Shown: positions 9,162 through 18,819, numbered from the stretch's first letter. The stretch: DNA of 64,000 nt from Candidatus Accumulibacter appositus (GCA_000585055.1 JEMX01000012.1:64075-128074); one strand, 5' to 3'. The notes: generated by a model not told the origin, from the letters alone. Made by a program: numbers and translations.

Positions 9162-10034
9162 TCAGGATTCGATCAGCTTGATCGCTTTTTGCAGACTGCG
9201 GCGCATGCGGTTGAATGAGTTGGCCAGGACGCCGATTTCGTCGCCAGCGCGCGCCGGGAACTCGGGAACATCGAAGTCGCCGGTCGACACCTTGTCTGCT
9301 GCCGCCGACATCTTCGAAATCGGCTGGATGATCAGTAGCGAGAGCATCAGATTGAGAACCACGAAAGTAGCCAGGAAGACGCTCCCCAGCGAAATCATGA
9401 AGGTCGCGAAGGTGCGCTCAGCATTGGCCAGCGGCACCGACATCGGCACCGAGACGACCTGAGCGCCAATGGTCTCCATGTGTTTCCAGCCAAAGCCGTT
9501 ACTGTTGCCGTAGATCTTGATCATCGACGCCGGCGCAGCTGCCGGCACGCTGTGGCAGGCAAGACACGCGGGGTCGGTGATGGTAATGGGTCGCGCGATG
9601 TAGAGCATGCGCCCGGTTGGCGTGTCACGCTCGCCGACCAGTTCGCTGACGCTGCCGTCACCGCGGAATTTCTGGACGATGTCGCTCTCCCAATCGACCG
9701 CGCGGTCGCGCGGGTTGGTGGGATTGAGCGTGGCCTCCTTGTACCGGAAGTCCGGGTATTTGCCATGCAGCTTGTTCAAGACCTCGGTGGCCGCGTAGGC
9801 CGGCACCGTTTGCGGCAGGAAAGTCGTCTCCAGTTGCGCCGTCAGCAGCGGTTTGACCTGGGCCACGGTGTAGCCTCGCACCGACAGTGCCGCCTCCATC
9901 ATCAGGCCGGCGCTGCGCAGGGTTTCCTGCTTGGCGCTCTCGTCCAGCAGTCGGTGGGAAACGTAAGCCGAAACAGCCATGCCGGCGCCGAAGACCAGCA
10001 ACAGCACCAGATTGAATTTCAGTCGCAGACCCAT
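9162..10034 (-). CDS. Membrane sensor: Tll0287-like domain with c-type heme motif, plus HAMP
   Basis: 290 aa from the ATG preceded by GGGGAA (MGLRLKFNLV). TM1 is at about 7-25 and a periplasmic domain at 26-212. That domain resembles the Tll0287/DUF3365 fold and carries CLACH at 157-161, a CxxCH heme c attachment motif. TM2 is at about 213-236 and a HAMP segment fills 237-288, where the protein ends. There is no output domain of its own. It probably reports redox, NO or ligand state through the HAMP helix to a partner. The Ser/Thr kinase 87 nt downstream is the natural candidate (inference). The heme needs the Ccm or Ccs maturation system, encoded elsewhere. Confidence 0.85.
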   Translation of the reverse strand: MGLRLKFNLVLLLVFGAGMAVSAYVSHRLLDESAKQETLRSAGLMMEAALSVRGYTVAQVKPLLTAQLETTFLPQTVPAYAATEVLNKLHGKYPDFRYKEATLNPTNPRDRAVDWESDIVQKFRGDGSVSELVGERDTPTGRMLYIARPITITDPACLACHSVPAAAPASMIKIYGNSNGFGWKHMETIGAQVVSVPMSVPLANAERTFATFMISLGSVFLATFVVLNLMLSLLIIQPISKMSAAADKVSTGDFDVPEFPARAGDEIGVLANSFNRMRRSLQKAIKLIES

Positions 10035-10288
10035 GATCGCTTCCCCTGGTAGAAATAAGCAAAGGAAAATCAGTGCCGGCACCGCGAGTCAGAACACCTC
10101 CGTCGCTTGCTCTTCCTCGCCCGCACGCTCACCCACAATTTTCGTGCCATGGCGGACGGCGGCCCACCGCCCGTGCTGCAAGGTACAAGCTAGCGGGGGA
10201 AGAACGCAAGGAGAATCGTTCCGCGATGTTGCAGCCGGCGCCCCGCCCTTCGCCAGGCAGGCGCCTGGAATCGCGTTTCCGCAGAACT

Positions 10289-11671
10289 TCATTCCAGGTC
10301 GCGCAGCCGCTGTACGGCCTCTTCAACCCGCCGCACGGCGATCACTTCGATACCGGCCATGGACTGCCTGGGGGCGTTGGCTTCGGGGATCATGGCGCGT
10401 GTGAAACCGAGCTTGGCCGCTTCGCGAAGGCGTTCCTGGCCACGTGGTGCCGGACGGATCTCCCCCGCCAAGCCAACCTCACCAAACACAATAAGTTTGT
10501 CCGGTAATGCTTTGTTTTTGAGAGAAGATACAATCGCCAACAAGACCGCCATGTCGGCCGCCGGCTCGGCGATCTTGACCCCGCCGACAGCATTGACGAA
10601 GACGTCCTGATCGAAGCAGACGATGCCCGCGTGGCGGTGCAGAACCGCCAGCAGCATGGCCAGGCGCTGCGCATCGAGACCGACCGTCAGCCGCCGCGGA
10701 TTGCCATGCGCCTGGTCGACCAACGCCTGGATCTCGACCAGCAGCGGCCGCGTCCCTTCCTGGGTGACCAGCACGCAGGAACCGGGAACCTCATTGCCGT
10801 GCTGCGACAGGAAAATTGCCGAAGGGTTGCTGACCCCCTTCAGCCCCCGGTCGGTCATGGCAAAAACGCCGATCTCGTTGACCGCGCCGTAGCGATTCTT
10901 GACGGCACGAATCAGGCGGAAGCTGGAGTGCGTATCGCCCTCGAAATAGAGCACCGTGTCGACGATGTGTTCGAGAACCCGCGGCCCGGCGAGGGCGCCT
11001 TCCTTGGTCACGTGCCCGACCAGGATCACCGTGATCCCGGTCTGCTTGGCCAGCCGGGTCAGTTGCGCCGCGCATTCGCGTACCTGCGCGACCGACCCCG
11101 GGGCCGAGTTGAGCTGTTCCGACCACAGGGTCTGGATCGAATCGATGACCGCCACCTGCGGTCGTGCCGCGTGCAGCGTGCTGAGAATCTTCTCGAGATT
11201 GATCTCGGCGAGCAGGCGTAGCTCGCCGGTCGCCAGCGACAGCCGCCGGGCGCGCATGGCGATTTGCTGACCCGACTCCTCGCCGCTGACGTAAAGCACA
11301 TCACGCGTCGGGGCCAGCGCCGCAAGCGCCTGCAGCAGCAAGGTGCTCTTGCCGATTCCCGGGTCACCGCCGATCAGTACCACTCCACCGGCAACCAGTC
11401 CGCCCCCCAGCGCCCGATCGAACTCGCCGATACCGGTCGGCAGGCGATCCTCCTCGCGCGCTTCGATGGCCGACAGGGTCTGCAGTCCTGCCGTGCCGCC
11501 AAGCGCCGCGAAGCGTCGCTGCGCGCTGCCGGCGGCGGCTTCGGCGATGGTCTCGACGAGTGTGTTCCAGACGCCACAGCCGGGGCACTGCCCCTGCCAC
11601 TTGGCGGCGCTGGCACCGCATTCGGTACACGAATAAACGGTTTTCCGGGAGCCCCCTCCTGCCCTGGCCAC
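10289..11671 (-). CDS. radA: DNA repair protein RadA
   Basis: 460 aa from GTG 11671, which lies 3 nt after the alr stop codon and gives VARAGGGSRKTVYSCTECG, the family's usual start. The N-terminus has the four-cysteine zinc motif CTECG...CPGCG. The RecA-like ATPase has Walker A GGDPGIGKST. The RadA-specific motif is KNRYG, where KNRFG is usual. The Lon-protease-like domain fills the C-terminus. RadA is a helicase acting in homologous recombination and branch migration. It is cotranscribed with the LysR gene and alr. Confidence 0.95.
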   Translation of the reverse strand: MARAGGGSRKTVYSCTECGASAAKWQGQCPGCGVWNTLVETIAEAAAGSAQRRFAALGGTAGLQTLSAIEAREEDRLPTGIGEFDRALGGGLVAGGVVLIGGDPGIGKSTLLLQALAALAPTRDVLYVSGEESGQQIAMRARRLSLATGELRLLAEINLEKILSTLHAARPQVAVIDSIQTLWSEQLNSAPGSVAQVRECAAQLTRLAKQTGITVILVGHVTKEGALAGPRVLEHIVDTVLYFEGDTHSSFRLIRAVKNRYGAVNEIGVFAMTDRGLKGVSNPSAIFLSQHGNEVPGSCVLVTQEGTRPLLVEIQALVDQAHGNPRRLTVGLDAQRLAMLLAVLHRHAGIVCFDQDVFVNAVGGVKIAEPAADMAVLLAIVSSLKNKALPDKLIVFGEVGLAGEIRPAPRGQERLREAAKLGFTRAMIPEANAPRQSMAGIEVIAVRRVEEAVQRLRDLE

Positions 11672-11673
11672 GC

Positions 11674-12806
11674 TCAGGCTTCGCGCACCGGCACACGCCG
11701 GGCCAGGGCGCAGAACAACTCGTAGCTGATGGTTCCGGCGGCACTGGCCACCTCGTCGGCCGGCAGGCCATCGCCCCACAGGACCACCGGACTGTTCACC
11801 CCGGCGCCGGGCAGCTCGCTCAGGTCGCAGGCCAGCATATCCATCGACACCCGCCCCAGAGTCTGCGTGCGCCGGCCGTCGACGACGATCGGCGTGCCGC
11901 CTGGCGCATGCCGCGGGTAGCCGTCGGCGTAGCCGCAGGCGACGATACCGACCCGCGTCGGCCGCTGTGCAACAAAGGTACCGCCATAACCGACGCGTTC
12001 GCCAATGCCGATTTCCTGCACCGCCAGGATGCGGCTGTGCAGCGTCATCACCGGCTTCAGGCCCAGGCTGGCGGCGTCCTGGTCAGCGAAGGGACTGCCA
12101 CCGTAAAGCATGATCCCGGGCCGCACCCAGTCGTGCGCGGTCTGCGGGTAGCGCAGGATCGCTGCCGAGTTGGCCAGGGAGAGCGGAAGACTCGCGGCGG
12201 CGGGCCAATCTGCGGTCATCGCCGCGAAGCGCTCCAGCTGCCAAGCGATGCAGCGCTCACCGCCGACGCCGTCGGCTTCGGCAAAGTGGGTCATCAGCGT
12301 CAATGGGCCAGGCGTCGGCAAGGCTTCAAGCTCGCGCCGCACGGCCGGCAGCTGCGCGGCAGTAATCCCCAGACGATTCATACCGCTGTTGAGCTTCAGA
12401 TAGATCGGCAGCCGCAGGTCCGGCGCAGCCACGGCCGCCTGCCGCAGCAGGCGCAGCTGCTCGAGGCTGTGCACCACGACACTCAAGGCATGGGTCGCGC
12501 AAATACTCAGATCGGCGGCCTCGAAAAAACCTTCGAGCAGGAGAATCGGCTGGCGAATGCCCGCCGCGGCTGGCGAATGCCCGCCTGCCGCAGGGCGATC
12601 GCCTCGTCGAGATCGAGCAGTGCGAAACCGTCGGCGACGTCAGCAAGCGCCGCCGCAGCGCGCAGCAGGCCATGACCATAGGCGTTGGCCTTGACCACTG
12701 CCCAGGCCTTCGCCTCGCGGTGCTGACGAGACGCGTATTCCCTGGCGACAAGATAGTTGTGACGCAGCGCCGTGAGGTCGATGCGCGCCTCGATCGGGCG
12801 CGGCAT
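11674..12806 (-). pseudogene. alr: Alanine racemase gene, frameshifted by a 20-bp tandem duplication
   Basis: The N-terminal part (12806 down to about 12586) encodes [20 protein letters not shown] and the PLP-lysine motif [12 protein letters not shown]. The remainder is in another frame (12486-11674 and its open extension) and includes the catalytic Tyr region GERVGYGGTF. The break is exact: GGCTGGCGAATGCCCGCC occurs at 12548-12565 and again at 12568-12585, so 20 bp are duplicated. Removing one copy restores a continuous racemase (…[23 protein letters not shown]…). As it stands, translation ends shortly after the duplication with aberrant residues. Alanine racemase supplies D-Ala for peptidoglycan. 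Either a second racemase exists, the repeat is unstable, or this is an assembly error. The start overlaps the LysR stop codon. Confidence 0.9.
12548..12585. repeat. 20-bp tandem duplication inside alr
   Basis: The 18-nt sequence GGCTGGCGAATGCCCGCC is present twice with a 20-nt period. It lies within coding sequence and shifts the frame by two bases. It is a plausible slipped-strand product. Confidence 0.95.
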
Positions 12807-13708
12807 CAGGCAGAAAGCTCCTTGAGCTTGTTCCTGGCAAATTCGACAAAGCTCAGCACCACCTGCGAACGGAAGCGTTCCTTCGGATAGACCAAAGACA
12901 GACTGCGGGTCAGAGCAGGCCGCAAGGGAACGGCGACCAGCGTGCCCAACTGCCGCTCCTTGTCGAAACTTGCCCGCGAGACGATCGAGAAGCCCAGCCC
13001 GGTCGCCACCACGCCCTTCAACGCTTCCGGACTCGACAGTTCCATGACCGTCTTGAGCTCTTCGGGCTCGACGCCACAGGCGCGAAAGTAGCCATCGGTC
13101 ACTTCGCGCGTGCTCGAACCCGGCTCACGAGCAACGAAGTCGTGCGCCAGCAGACTGCGCACCTCGACGTCGCGGCAACTGGCCAGCGGATGGCCGGGAG
13201 TGCACACGACTTGCAGCTCGTCGTGGCCACAGCTTTCGCATTGCAGGCTGGGGAGGCTCAGCGGCGACTCAATCAGGCCGATATCGAGCGTATGCGCGGC
13301 GATAGCGTTGCCGATCACCTCCGAATTGCCGACCGTCAGGCGCACGCGCACCTGCGGATAACGCACATTGAACTCGCCGAGGATCGGCGGCAGCATGAAC
13401 TCGGCAATCGTCGTGCTGGCGCCGACAAGCAGGCTGCCGCTCATTTGCCCGGTCATTTCGGCGACACGAATATCCAGTTCGGTGGATAGCCCGAGGATGC
13501 GCTCGGCGTAGTCGAGGACGAGATCGCCCGCCGCGGTCAGCGAGATGCGCCCCCCACCGCGATCGAAGAGGCGAGTATTGAAGCGCTCTTCGAGCTGCTT
13601 GATCTGAAAGGTCACGGCCGGCTGCGTCATGTGCAGCGCCTCACCCGCCTTGGTGAAAGAAAGGTGCTTGGCCACAGCGTGAAAAACCTGCAAGCGACGA
13701 TCCGCCAT
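12806..13708 (-). CDS. LysR-type transcriptional regulator
   Basis: 300 aa with a good ribosome binding site (AGAGGATTT before ATG). The N-terminal winged helix is [23 protein letters not shown] with [16 protein letters not shown] as its recognition region. The C-terminal effector domain belongs to the CysB/CbbR-like group, with [15 protein letters not shown] and REPGSSTR segments. Its stop codon overlaps the alr start (TGATG), making it the first gene of an alr-radA operon. The effector and targets cannot be told from the sequence. Confidence 0.88.
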   Translation of the reverse strand: MADRRLQVFHAVAKHLSFTKAGEALHMTQPAVTFQIKQLEERFNTRLFDRGGGRISLTAAGDLVLDYAERILGLSTELDIRVAEMTGQMSGSLLVGASTTIAEFMLPPILGEFNVRYPQVRVRLTVGNSEVIGNAIAAHTLDIGLIESPLSLPSLQCESCGHDELQVVCTPGHPLASCRDVEVRSLLAHDFVAREPGSSTREVTDGYFRACGVEPEELKTVMELSSPEALKGVVATGLGFSIVSRASFDKERQLGTLVAVPLRPALTRSLSLVYPKERFRSQVVLSFVEFARNKLKELSA

Positions 13709-13889
13709 AAATCCTCTCCCTGCTACGGGTTATTTTTTTCTATTCAATCACAAAACCGGCCTGCCGACCAGCGACGGCGGGTTTCGCATGGCATGGCGCG
13801 AGGCACGGCCGCCACCTGTCTCGCTAACAAGTCGCAGCCTTTCATGGTATAAGCGCAGCGTATCCAGAACAGACCTCCTAGAACGATCA

Positions 13890-15152
13890 ATGCCCTTCGG
13901 CTTCTACATCATCATGGCCGCGCAGTTTTTTTCCGCGCTGGCCGATAATATCCTGCTCATCGTAGCCATCTCGCTCTTGCGCGACATGCAGGCGCCGAGC
14001 GAATACGAGCCTCTGTTGAAGACCTTCTTCACTGTTTCGTACGTCGTCCTCGCCGCTTTCGTCGGCGCCTTTGCCGATTCCATGCCGAAGTGGCGGGTGA
14101 TGTTCATCAGTAACGGCATCAAGATCGTCGGCTGCGCGATGATGTTCTGGCAGGTGCATCCCTTGGTGGCCTATGCGGTTGTCGGTCTGGGAGCCGCAGC
14201 CTACTCGCCGGCAAAATACGGCATCCTGACAGAGTATCTGCCGCACCGCCTGCTGGTCGTCGCCAACGGCTGGATTGAAGGCTTGACCATCGGCGCCATC
14301 ATTCTCGGTGTCGTCGTGGGCGGCACACTGATCCGGCCGGACGTCGCCGAGGTTCTGCTGAGTTTCGACCTGCCACTGCTATACACCGGGGTCGATACGG
14401 TTGGCGAGATGGCAATCTGTTTTGTGGCTCTTTTCTATGTGCTCGCCGCCGTCTTCAACCTCTTCGTCCCCGATACCGGTGTCGATCACCACGTGCTGCA
14501 CAAGAACCCCTTGTACCTGATTCGCGAATTCAACCATTGCCTGCTGCTCCTCTGGCGGGACCGCCTCGGCCAGATCTCCCTGGCCGTGACCACGCTCTTC
14601 TGGGGCGCTGGCGCGACACTGCAATTTATTGTCATCAAGTGGGCCGAAACCGCGCTGCAGTTCGATCTCTCGAAGTCCAGCATGCTGCAAGGGGTGGTGG
14701 CGATCGGCGTTGCACTCGGTGCCGTCGGCGCCGCGCGCATGATCACCCTGCGCCGGTCGGTGCGCGTCATTCCGCTCGGGATTGCCATGGGGATCATCGT
14801 TCTGGCGATGAACTTCGTCCATACCACTTGGCTCGCCGTCCCCTTGCTGGTCCTCGTCGGCGCCCTTTCCGGATTTTTCGTGGTGCCGATGAATGCCCTG
14901 CTACAGCACCGTGGCCATATTCTTATGGGTGCCGGTCATTCGATCGCCGTGCAGAACTTCAACGAGAATCTGTCGATCCTGGCGATGACCGGCATCTACT
15001 TCGTGATGATCCGTGCCGACATGTCGATCTACCTGGTGATCACCCTCTTCGGCCTCTTCCTCAGCGGCACAATGCTGCTCGTCAAGTTCCGCCACCAAGC
15101 GAATCAGCGGCAGCACGACGACGTCATTCATCTCGACGACAGCGCCCACTGA
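13890..15152 (+). CDS. lplT: Lysophospholipid transporter LplT (MFS)
   Basis: 420 aa from ATG 13890 (MPFGFYIIMAAQFFSALADN), the family's normal start. About twelve hydrophobic helices span the whole protein. NILLIVAISLL near the N-terminus and SPAKYGILTEYLP, a typical LplT loop, are present. LplT flips lysophospholipids across the inner membrane for re-acylation. No fused acyltransferase domain follows, so the acyltransferase must be elsewhere. The divergent gene is the LysR-alr-radA operon; alr next to lplT is a common betaproteobacterial arrangement. Confidence 0.9.
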   Translation: MPFGFYIIMAAQFFSALADNILLIVAISLLRDMQAPSEYEPLLKTFFTVSYVVLAAFVGAFADSMPKWRVMFISNGIKIVGCAMMFWQVHPLVAYAVVGLGAAAYSPAKYGILTEYLPHRLLVVANGWIEGLTIGAIILGVVVGGTLIRPDVAEVLLSFDLPLLYTGVDTVGEMAICFVALFYVLAAVFNLFVPDTGVDHHVLHKNPLYLIREFNHCLLLLWRDRLGQISLAVTTLFWGAGATLQFIVIKWAETALQFDLSKSSMLQGVVAIGVALGAVGAARMITLRRSVRVIPLGIAMGIIVLAMNFVHTTWLAVPLLVLVGALSGFFVVPMNALLQHRGHILMGAGHSIAVQNFNENLSILAMTGIYFVMIRADMSIYLVITLFGLFLSGTMLLVKFRHQANQRQHDDVIHLDDSAH

Positions 15153-15322
15153 AGTGCGTTGAAACGCACAGCGGCCGTTGCCCGCTCGCTGCGTATCCGC
15201 CCGGCAGCTTCTCCAACGTCCTCTCAGGAAGGCAACCTTGGCCGCACTGCTGCGCGAGATGTTGGATATTTTTCCGGAACATCCCTATAATGCGCACATT
15301 TCATGCGCGCATTGGGCAGTTT

Positions 15323-15844
15323 ATGTCAAAGATCACCATCGACCGCTACGATCTTGCACTTCTCGACGCGCTGCAGAGAAAAGGCAACGCCACCAATGCA
15401 ACCCTCGGCGAGCAGATCAAGCTGTCCGCATCGCAAATCAGTCGTCGCATCCAGCGGCTCGAAGAGGACGGCATCATCGCCGGCTACGTCGCCTTGCTCG
15501 CGCCCGCTGCACTGGGCCTTGGCGTGACGGCATTTGCGCAGGTGATTCTGGAAAGCCACGGCGACAGTGCCAGCGAGAGCTTCGAAAGCGCGGTGGCGGC
15601 GATGCCAGAAGTCGTCGATTGCTACTCGATCAGTGGCGACGCCGACTACATGCTGCGCATCCTCGTTCCTGACCTGGCCTCGTTCTCGGATCTGATGATG
15701 AAGAGCCTGCTCTGTCTACCCGGCGTCGCGCGCATCAAGACCAGTATTGCGCTGCAGAAAGTAAAGCAGACGCACGTCCTGCCGCTCGGTCACCTGACGC
15801 AGCCGAGCAAGCCCCGCCAGCGCGTCCGCTACGCAGAGAACTAG
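15323..15844 (+). CDS. Lrp/AsnC family transcriptional regulator
   Basis: 173 aa from ATG 15323 (MSKITIDRYDLALLDALQRK); the frame is open much further upstream but only because it shadows lplT. Residues 5-60 form the AsnC-type helix-turn-helix (NATLGEQIKLSASQISRRIQRLEEDGII). The rest is the RAM ligand-binding domain (VVDCYSISGDADYMLRI). Members respond to amino acids as octamers. The 3' end overlaps the convergent TPM gene by 4 nt. The target is unknown. Confidence 0.9.
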   Translation: MSKITIDRYDLALLDALQRKGNATNATLGEQIKLSASQISRRIQRLEEDGIIAGYVALLAPAALGLGVTAFAQVILESHGDSASESFESAVAAMPEVVDCYSISGDADYMLRILVPDLASFSDLMMKSLLCLPGVARIKTSIALQKVKQTHVLPLGHLTQPSKPRQRVRYAEN

Positions 15845-16338
15845 AGTAGCAGCGGCGCGTTTGGCAGCTCGTTGGGGTTTTCCGCCGACGCCGGGAAGTG
15901 CTCGCACAAGGCTTCGGTAATCGTTTTCAGCGCCAGCAACACACCGCTCTCGAACTCTTCGGCCTGGAAGGCTTCTTCCATCCGCCGGCACACCGCATCC
16001 CAGAACGGCCGACCAACGCAGCGATCGATGCCCCGATCGGCGACGATTTCGACCCGCCGGTCGACCAGTTGCAGGTAGATGAGTACGCCGCTGTTGTGCT
16101 CGGTATCCCATACTCGCAGCTGCGAGAACAGGTCGATTGCCCGCAGCCTTGGCGTTTGCCCGCGCCAGAGGTCGGGCAGCGAAAGATTGCCTTCGACCAC
16201 CAGCCGCAACTCGCCCAGATGCGCCGATTCCGAAGTCGCGATCGCGCTTTCCAGCCGCCGCAGCAAGGCTTGCGGAAATACGCGGCGCACCCACCAGTCA
16301 GGCAGGAGCGTGTGACGCAAGAGCCTGTTCAGTTCCAT
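15841..16338 (-). CDS. TPM-domain protein (second YgcG-like protein)
   Basis: 165 aa, no signal peptide or clear membrane segment. The middle (LRAIDLFSQLRVWDTEHNSGVLIYLQLVDRRVEIVADRGID split over about 80-125) is a TPM domain, as found in YgcG-type proteins and in a thylakoid repair phosphatase. It is the third gene of lemA-ygcG-TPM: its ATG overlaps the stop codon of the gene before it (TAATG). This three-gene set is widespread, and its role in the cell envelope is not firmly established. Confidence 0.85.
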   Translation of the reverse strand: MELNRLLRHTLLPDWWVRRVFPQALLRRLESAIATSESAHLGELRLVVEGNLSLPDLWRGQTPRLRAIDLFSQLRVWDTEHNSGVLIYLQLVDRRVEIVADRGIDRCVGRPFWDAVCRRMEEAFQAEEFESGVLLALKTITEALCEHFPASAENPNELPNAPLLL

Positions 16339-17216
16339 TACCAGCCTCCCGAGGCGCCGCCGCCACCGAAGCCGCCCCCTCCGCCTGAAAAGCCCCCCGA
16401 ACGGCCGCCACCTCGACGCCCACTTCCGCCACCCCAGGAAACACCGCCGCTGCCCCCCCGTACACCGGCAATACCGACCACCAGCGAAACGAAGAAGGCG
16501 ACGACACCGACGATCGCCGCGGCGAGCAGCGACGAGAGCAGGAAGGAGGCGATCACGCTGGCGGCGAGAGCGACCATTCCAGCCGCCAGAAAACGCCCGA
16601 AAACGGCACGCAGCAAACCGCCAACGACGAAAATCAGCACGAAGCCGGCAAAGAGCAGATTTTCGAAACTGTCATCTGCCGCGGGCCCTCCGCCAGCCTG
16701 CGCGTCGGGAGCAGGCAAGGGTTCGCCAGCGACCACCGTGAACATCGCCTCGATGCCGGCATCGAGGCCGCCATAGAAGTCCCCCTGCTTGAAGCGCGGG
16801 ATGATCGTCTCGCTGATGATGCGTTTCGTGGTCGCATCGTTGAGCGCACCCTCGAGGCCGTAGCCCACTTCGATGCGCATCCGCCGGTCGTCCTTGGCGA
16901 CCAGCAGCAGCGCCCCGTCGTCGACACCCTGGCGACCCAGCTGCCAAGTCTCGACGACGCGCAGCGCGTAATGCTCAATGGTCTCGGGCTTGACCGTGGC
17001 GACGATCAGGACACCGATCTGCGCCCCCTTCTCGCGCTCGAAAGCCTCCAGTCTGGCTTCAAGCGTCGCCTTCTCCTCGCTGCTAAGCGTGCCGGTCAGG
17101 TCGGAGACCCGCGCCGTAAGCGGCGGAATCGGCAACTCGGCGACGGCCAGGCCGGTCGCGAGCAGCAGCAACAGACTCGACAGCCAGACCGGCCACCGCC
17201 CGAGCAGGCTGGCCAT
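16338..17216 (-). CDS. YgcG-family TPM-domain protein with Gly-rich C-terminus
   Basis: 292 aa. It has an N-terminal signal peptide (about 1-25, ending AVAELP), a TPM domain at about 30-170 (LTGTLSSEEKATLEARLEAFE; DDGALLLVAKDDRRMRIEVGYGLEG), one or two membrane helices at about 200-255, and a C-terminus of Gly, Ser and Arg repeats ending FGGGGASGGW. It is anchored in the inner membrane with the TPM domain outside. It is encoded right after lemA, and the next TPM gene overlaps it. Confidence 0.88.
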   Translation of the reverse strand: MASLLGRWPVWLSSLLLLLATGLAVAELPIPPLTARVSDLTGTLSSEEKATLEARLEAFEREKGAQIGVLIVATVKPETIEHYALRVVETWQLGRQGVDDGALLLVAKDDRRMRIEVGYGLEGALNDATTKRIISETIIPRFKQGDFYGGLDAGIEAMFTVVAGEPLPAPDAQAGGGPAADDSFENLLFAGFVLIFVVGGLLRAVFGRFLAAGMVALAASVIASFLLSSLLAAAIVGVVAFFVSLVVGIAGVRGGSGGVSWGGGSGRRGGGRSGGFSGGGGGFGGGGASGGW

Positions 17217-17219
17217 CGG

Positions 17220-17849
17220 CTAGTTGGCGCCTGCCGGCAAGCTCTTGCCAGCCGCAGCCGGCGCCGAAAAGTCGACTTTCGGCGCTGTCGAGATCGCTTT
17301 CTCGTTGTCGACTGTGAAGTTCGGCTTCACCGCGTAGCCAAAAATCATCGCCGTCAGATTGTTCGGAAAAGTGCGCACCGATACGTTGTAGGTCTCGACC
17401 GCCTTGATGTAGCGGTTGCGGGCCACGGTAATCCGATTCTCGGTTCCTTCGAGTTGCGCCTGCAGGTCACGAAACGCGCCGTCTGCTTTCAGTTGCGGGT
17501 AATTCTCGGCGACCACCAGCAGCCGCGACAGGGCACTGGACAATCCGGCCTGCGCCTGCTGGAACCTGGCAAGAGCCGCCGGATCGTTGACCAGTTCCGG
17601 CGTCGCCTGGATGCCGCCAAGCTGCGCACGCGCCTGCGTCACCTGTGTGAGCACTTCCTTCTCGTGGCTGGCGTAGCCCTGCACGGTGCTGACCAGGTTG
17701 GGAACCAGGTCGGCTCGCCGCTGATACTGGTTGATGACTTCCGACCACGCCGACTTGACCGCCTCGTCGCCGGTCTGGAAGGTGTTGTAGCCACAGCCTG
17801 ACAGCAGGCTGGCAAGCAGGATGACGACAGCCAGAAAACGAATGCGCAT
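17220..17849 (-). CDS. lemA: LemA family lipoprotein
   Basis: 209 aa from the ATG giving MRIRFLAVVILLASLLSGCGYN. LLSGC is a lipobox, so the protein is a lipoprotein. The open frame begins 12 codons earlier without support. The body is a long helical bundle (DEAVKSAWSEVINQYQRRADLVPNLV, then a YASHEKEVL motif) characteristic of LemA. It is the first gene of a three-gene operon with two TPM-domain proteins. The biochemical role of LemA is not established. Confidence 0.9.
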   Translation of the reverse strand: MRIRFLAVVILLASLLSGCGYNTFQTGDEAVKSAWSEVINQYQRRADLVPNLVSTVQGYASHEKEVLTQVTQARAQLGGIQATPELVNDPAALARFQQAQAGLSSALSRLLVVAENYPQLKADGAFRDLQAQLEGTENRITVARNRYIKAVETYNVSVRTFPNNLTAMIFGYAVKPNFTVDNEKAISTAPKVDFSAPAAAGKSLPAGAN

Positions 17850-17916
17850 GATGGTTTCCTTTTCTACGCGAATCGGCAGATCCAAGACAATCGCCGATGG
17901 TTACCTGGGGTGCTTT

Positions 17917-18819
17917 TCAACGCAACACCGTCGTTTCGCTGGCCAGTTCTTCCGCAACCGCGGCAGTCGCGGTCGCAGTCGTGGCGGTGCGCATCAACAT
18001 CCGTGCCCGACACAGATCTTCCCAGGCCTTGGCCTTGTCCTGCAGGGTGCGCAAGAGATACGCCGGATGATAACTGACAAGTACCGGAATCGCGGCTTCG
18101 ACGCTGTCCGCGGGCCGATACTCGAACGTCCTGCCGCGCATGCTGGCCAACGATCCGCTGTCACCGAGCACGGCCTGCGCCGCCGCCCGACCCAGCAGAA
18201 CGATCAGGCGTGGCTGGATCAGCGCGATCTGGCGCCACAGATAGGGTGCGCAGGTGGCCATTTCGCTACTCTCAGGCGTGCGATTGCTCGGTGGGCGGCA
18301 CTTCACGGCATTGGCGATGTAGACATTCTCGTCGCGCCGCAAGTCGATCGCCGCGAGCATGGCATCAAGCAGCTGGCCGGCGGGTCCGACAAAGGGCTCA
18401 CCGCGGGCGTCTTCCTCGGCCCCGGGGCCTTCTCCGACGAACAACCAGTCGGCACGCGGGTCGCCAACGCCAAGCACTGCCTGCCGGCGTCCCTGGCAAA
18501 GCGCACAGGCGCGACACTTGGCAACGCTGTGCCGCAATCCATGCCAATCCAGACGCGCAATTTCTTGCACCCGGTCGACCGCCGGCAAGGCTGCGCCGCT
18601 GGCGACTGGCGCGGGTGCCGGACTATCGCTTGCCACAATAAGCGCGCTGGACGTGTGCTGACTCCCGGGCGCCTGACTCGTGACGGGCGGCCGCAGCGGC
18701 GCCCTGCCCGCTCGCCGTACCGCCCCCTGTTCACGCAGTCGCCATTGCGAAGACAGGCCCATCTCGTGCAACAACTGCCAGCGCGTCAAGCCCGTGCCGT
18801 GGGAATTTTCGCTACTCAT
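17917..18819 (-). CDS. Uracil-DNA glycosylase, family 4 (Fe-S type)
   Basis: 300 aa. The N-terminal 80 residues are a variable, Pro/Ala-rich linker. The catalytic domain has CRACALC, the motif GEGPGAEED, VKCRPPSNR and a Cys in ATCAPYL. These provide four Fe-S cysteines, and the C-terminal SYHPAYLLR holds the active-site His. Family 4 enzymes remove uracil from DNA in base excision repair. The gene overlaps rimI by 4 nt (ATGA), in the tsaB-rimI-udg arrangement. Confidence 0.92.
   Translation of the reverse strand: MSSENSHGTGLTRWQLLHEMGLSSQWRLREQGAVRRAGRAPLRPPVTSQAPGSQHTSSALIVASDSPAPAPVASGAALPAVDRVQEIARLDWHGLRHSVAKCRACALCQGRRQAVLGVGDPRADWLFVGEGPGAEEDARGEPFVGPAGQLLDAMLAAIDLRRDENVYIANAVKCRPPSNRTPESSEMATCAPYLWRQIALIQPRLIVLLGRAAAQAVLGDSGSLASMRGRTFEYRPADSVEAAIPVLVSYHPAYLLRTLQDKAKAWEDLCRARMLMRTATTATATAAVAEELASETTVLR

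Noticed and set aside
14537..15322. Upstream extension of the Lrp/AsnC reading frame
   Set aside because: It overlaps lplT in another frame and has no family signal; the start at 15323 matches the family.
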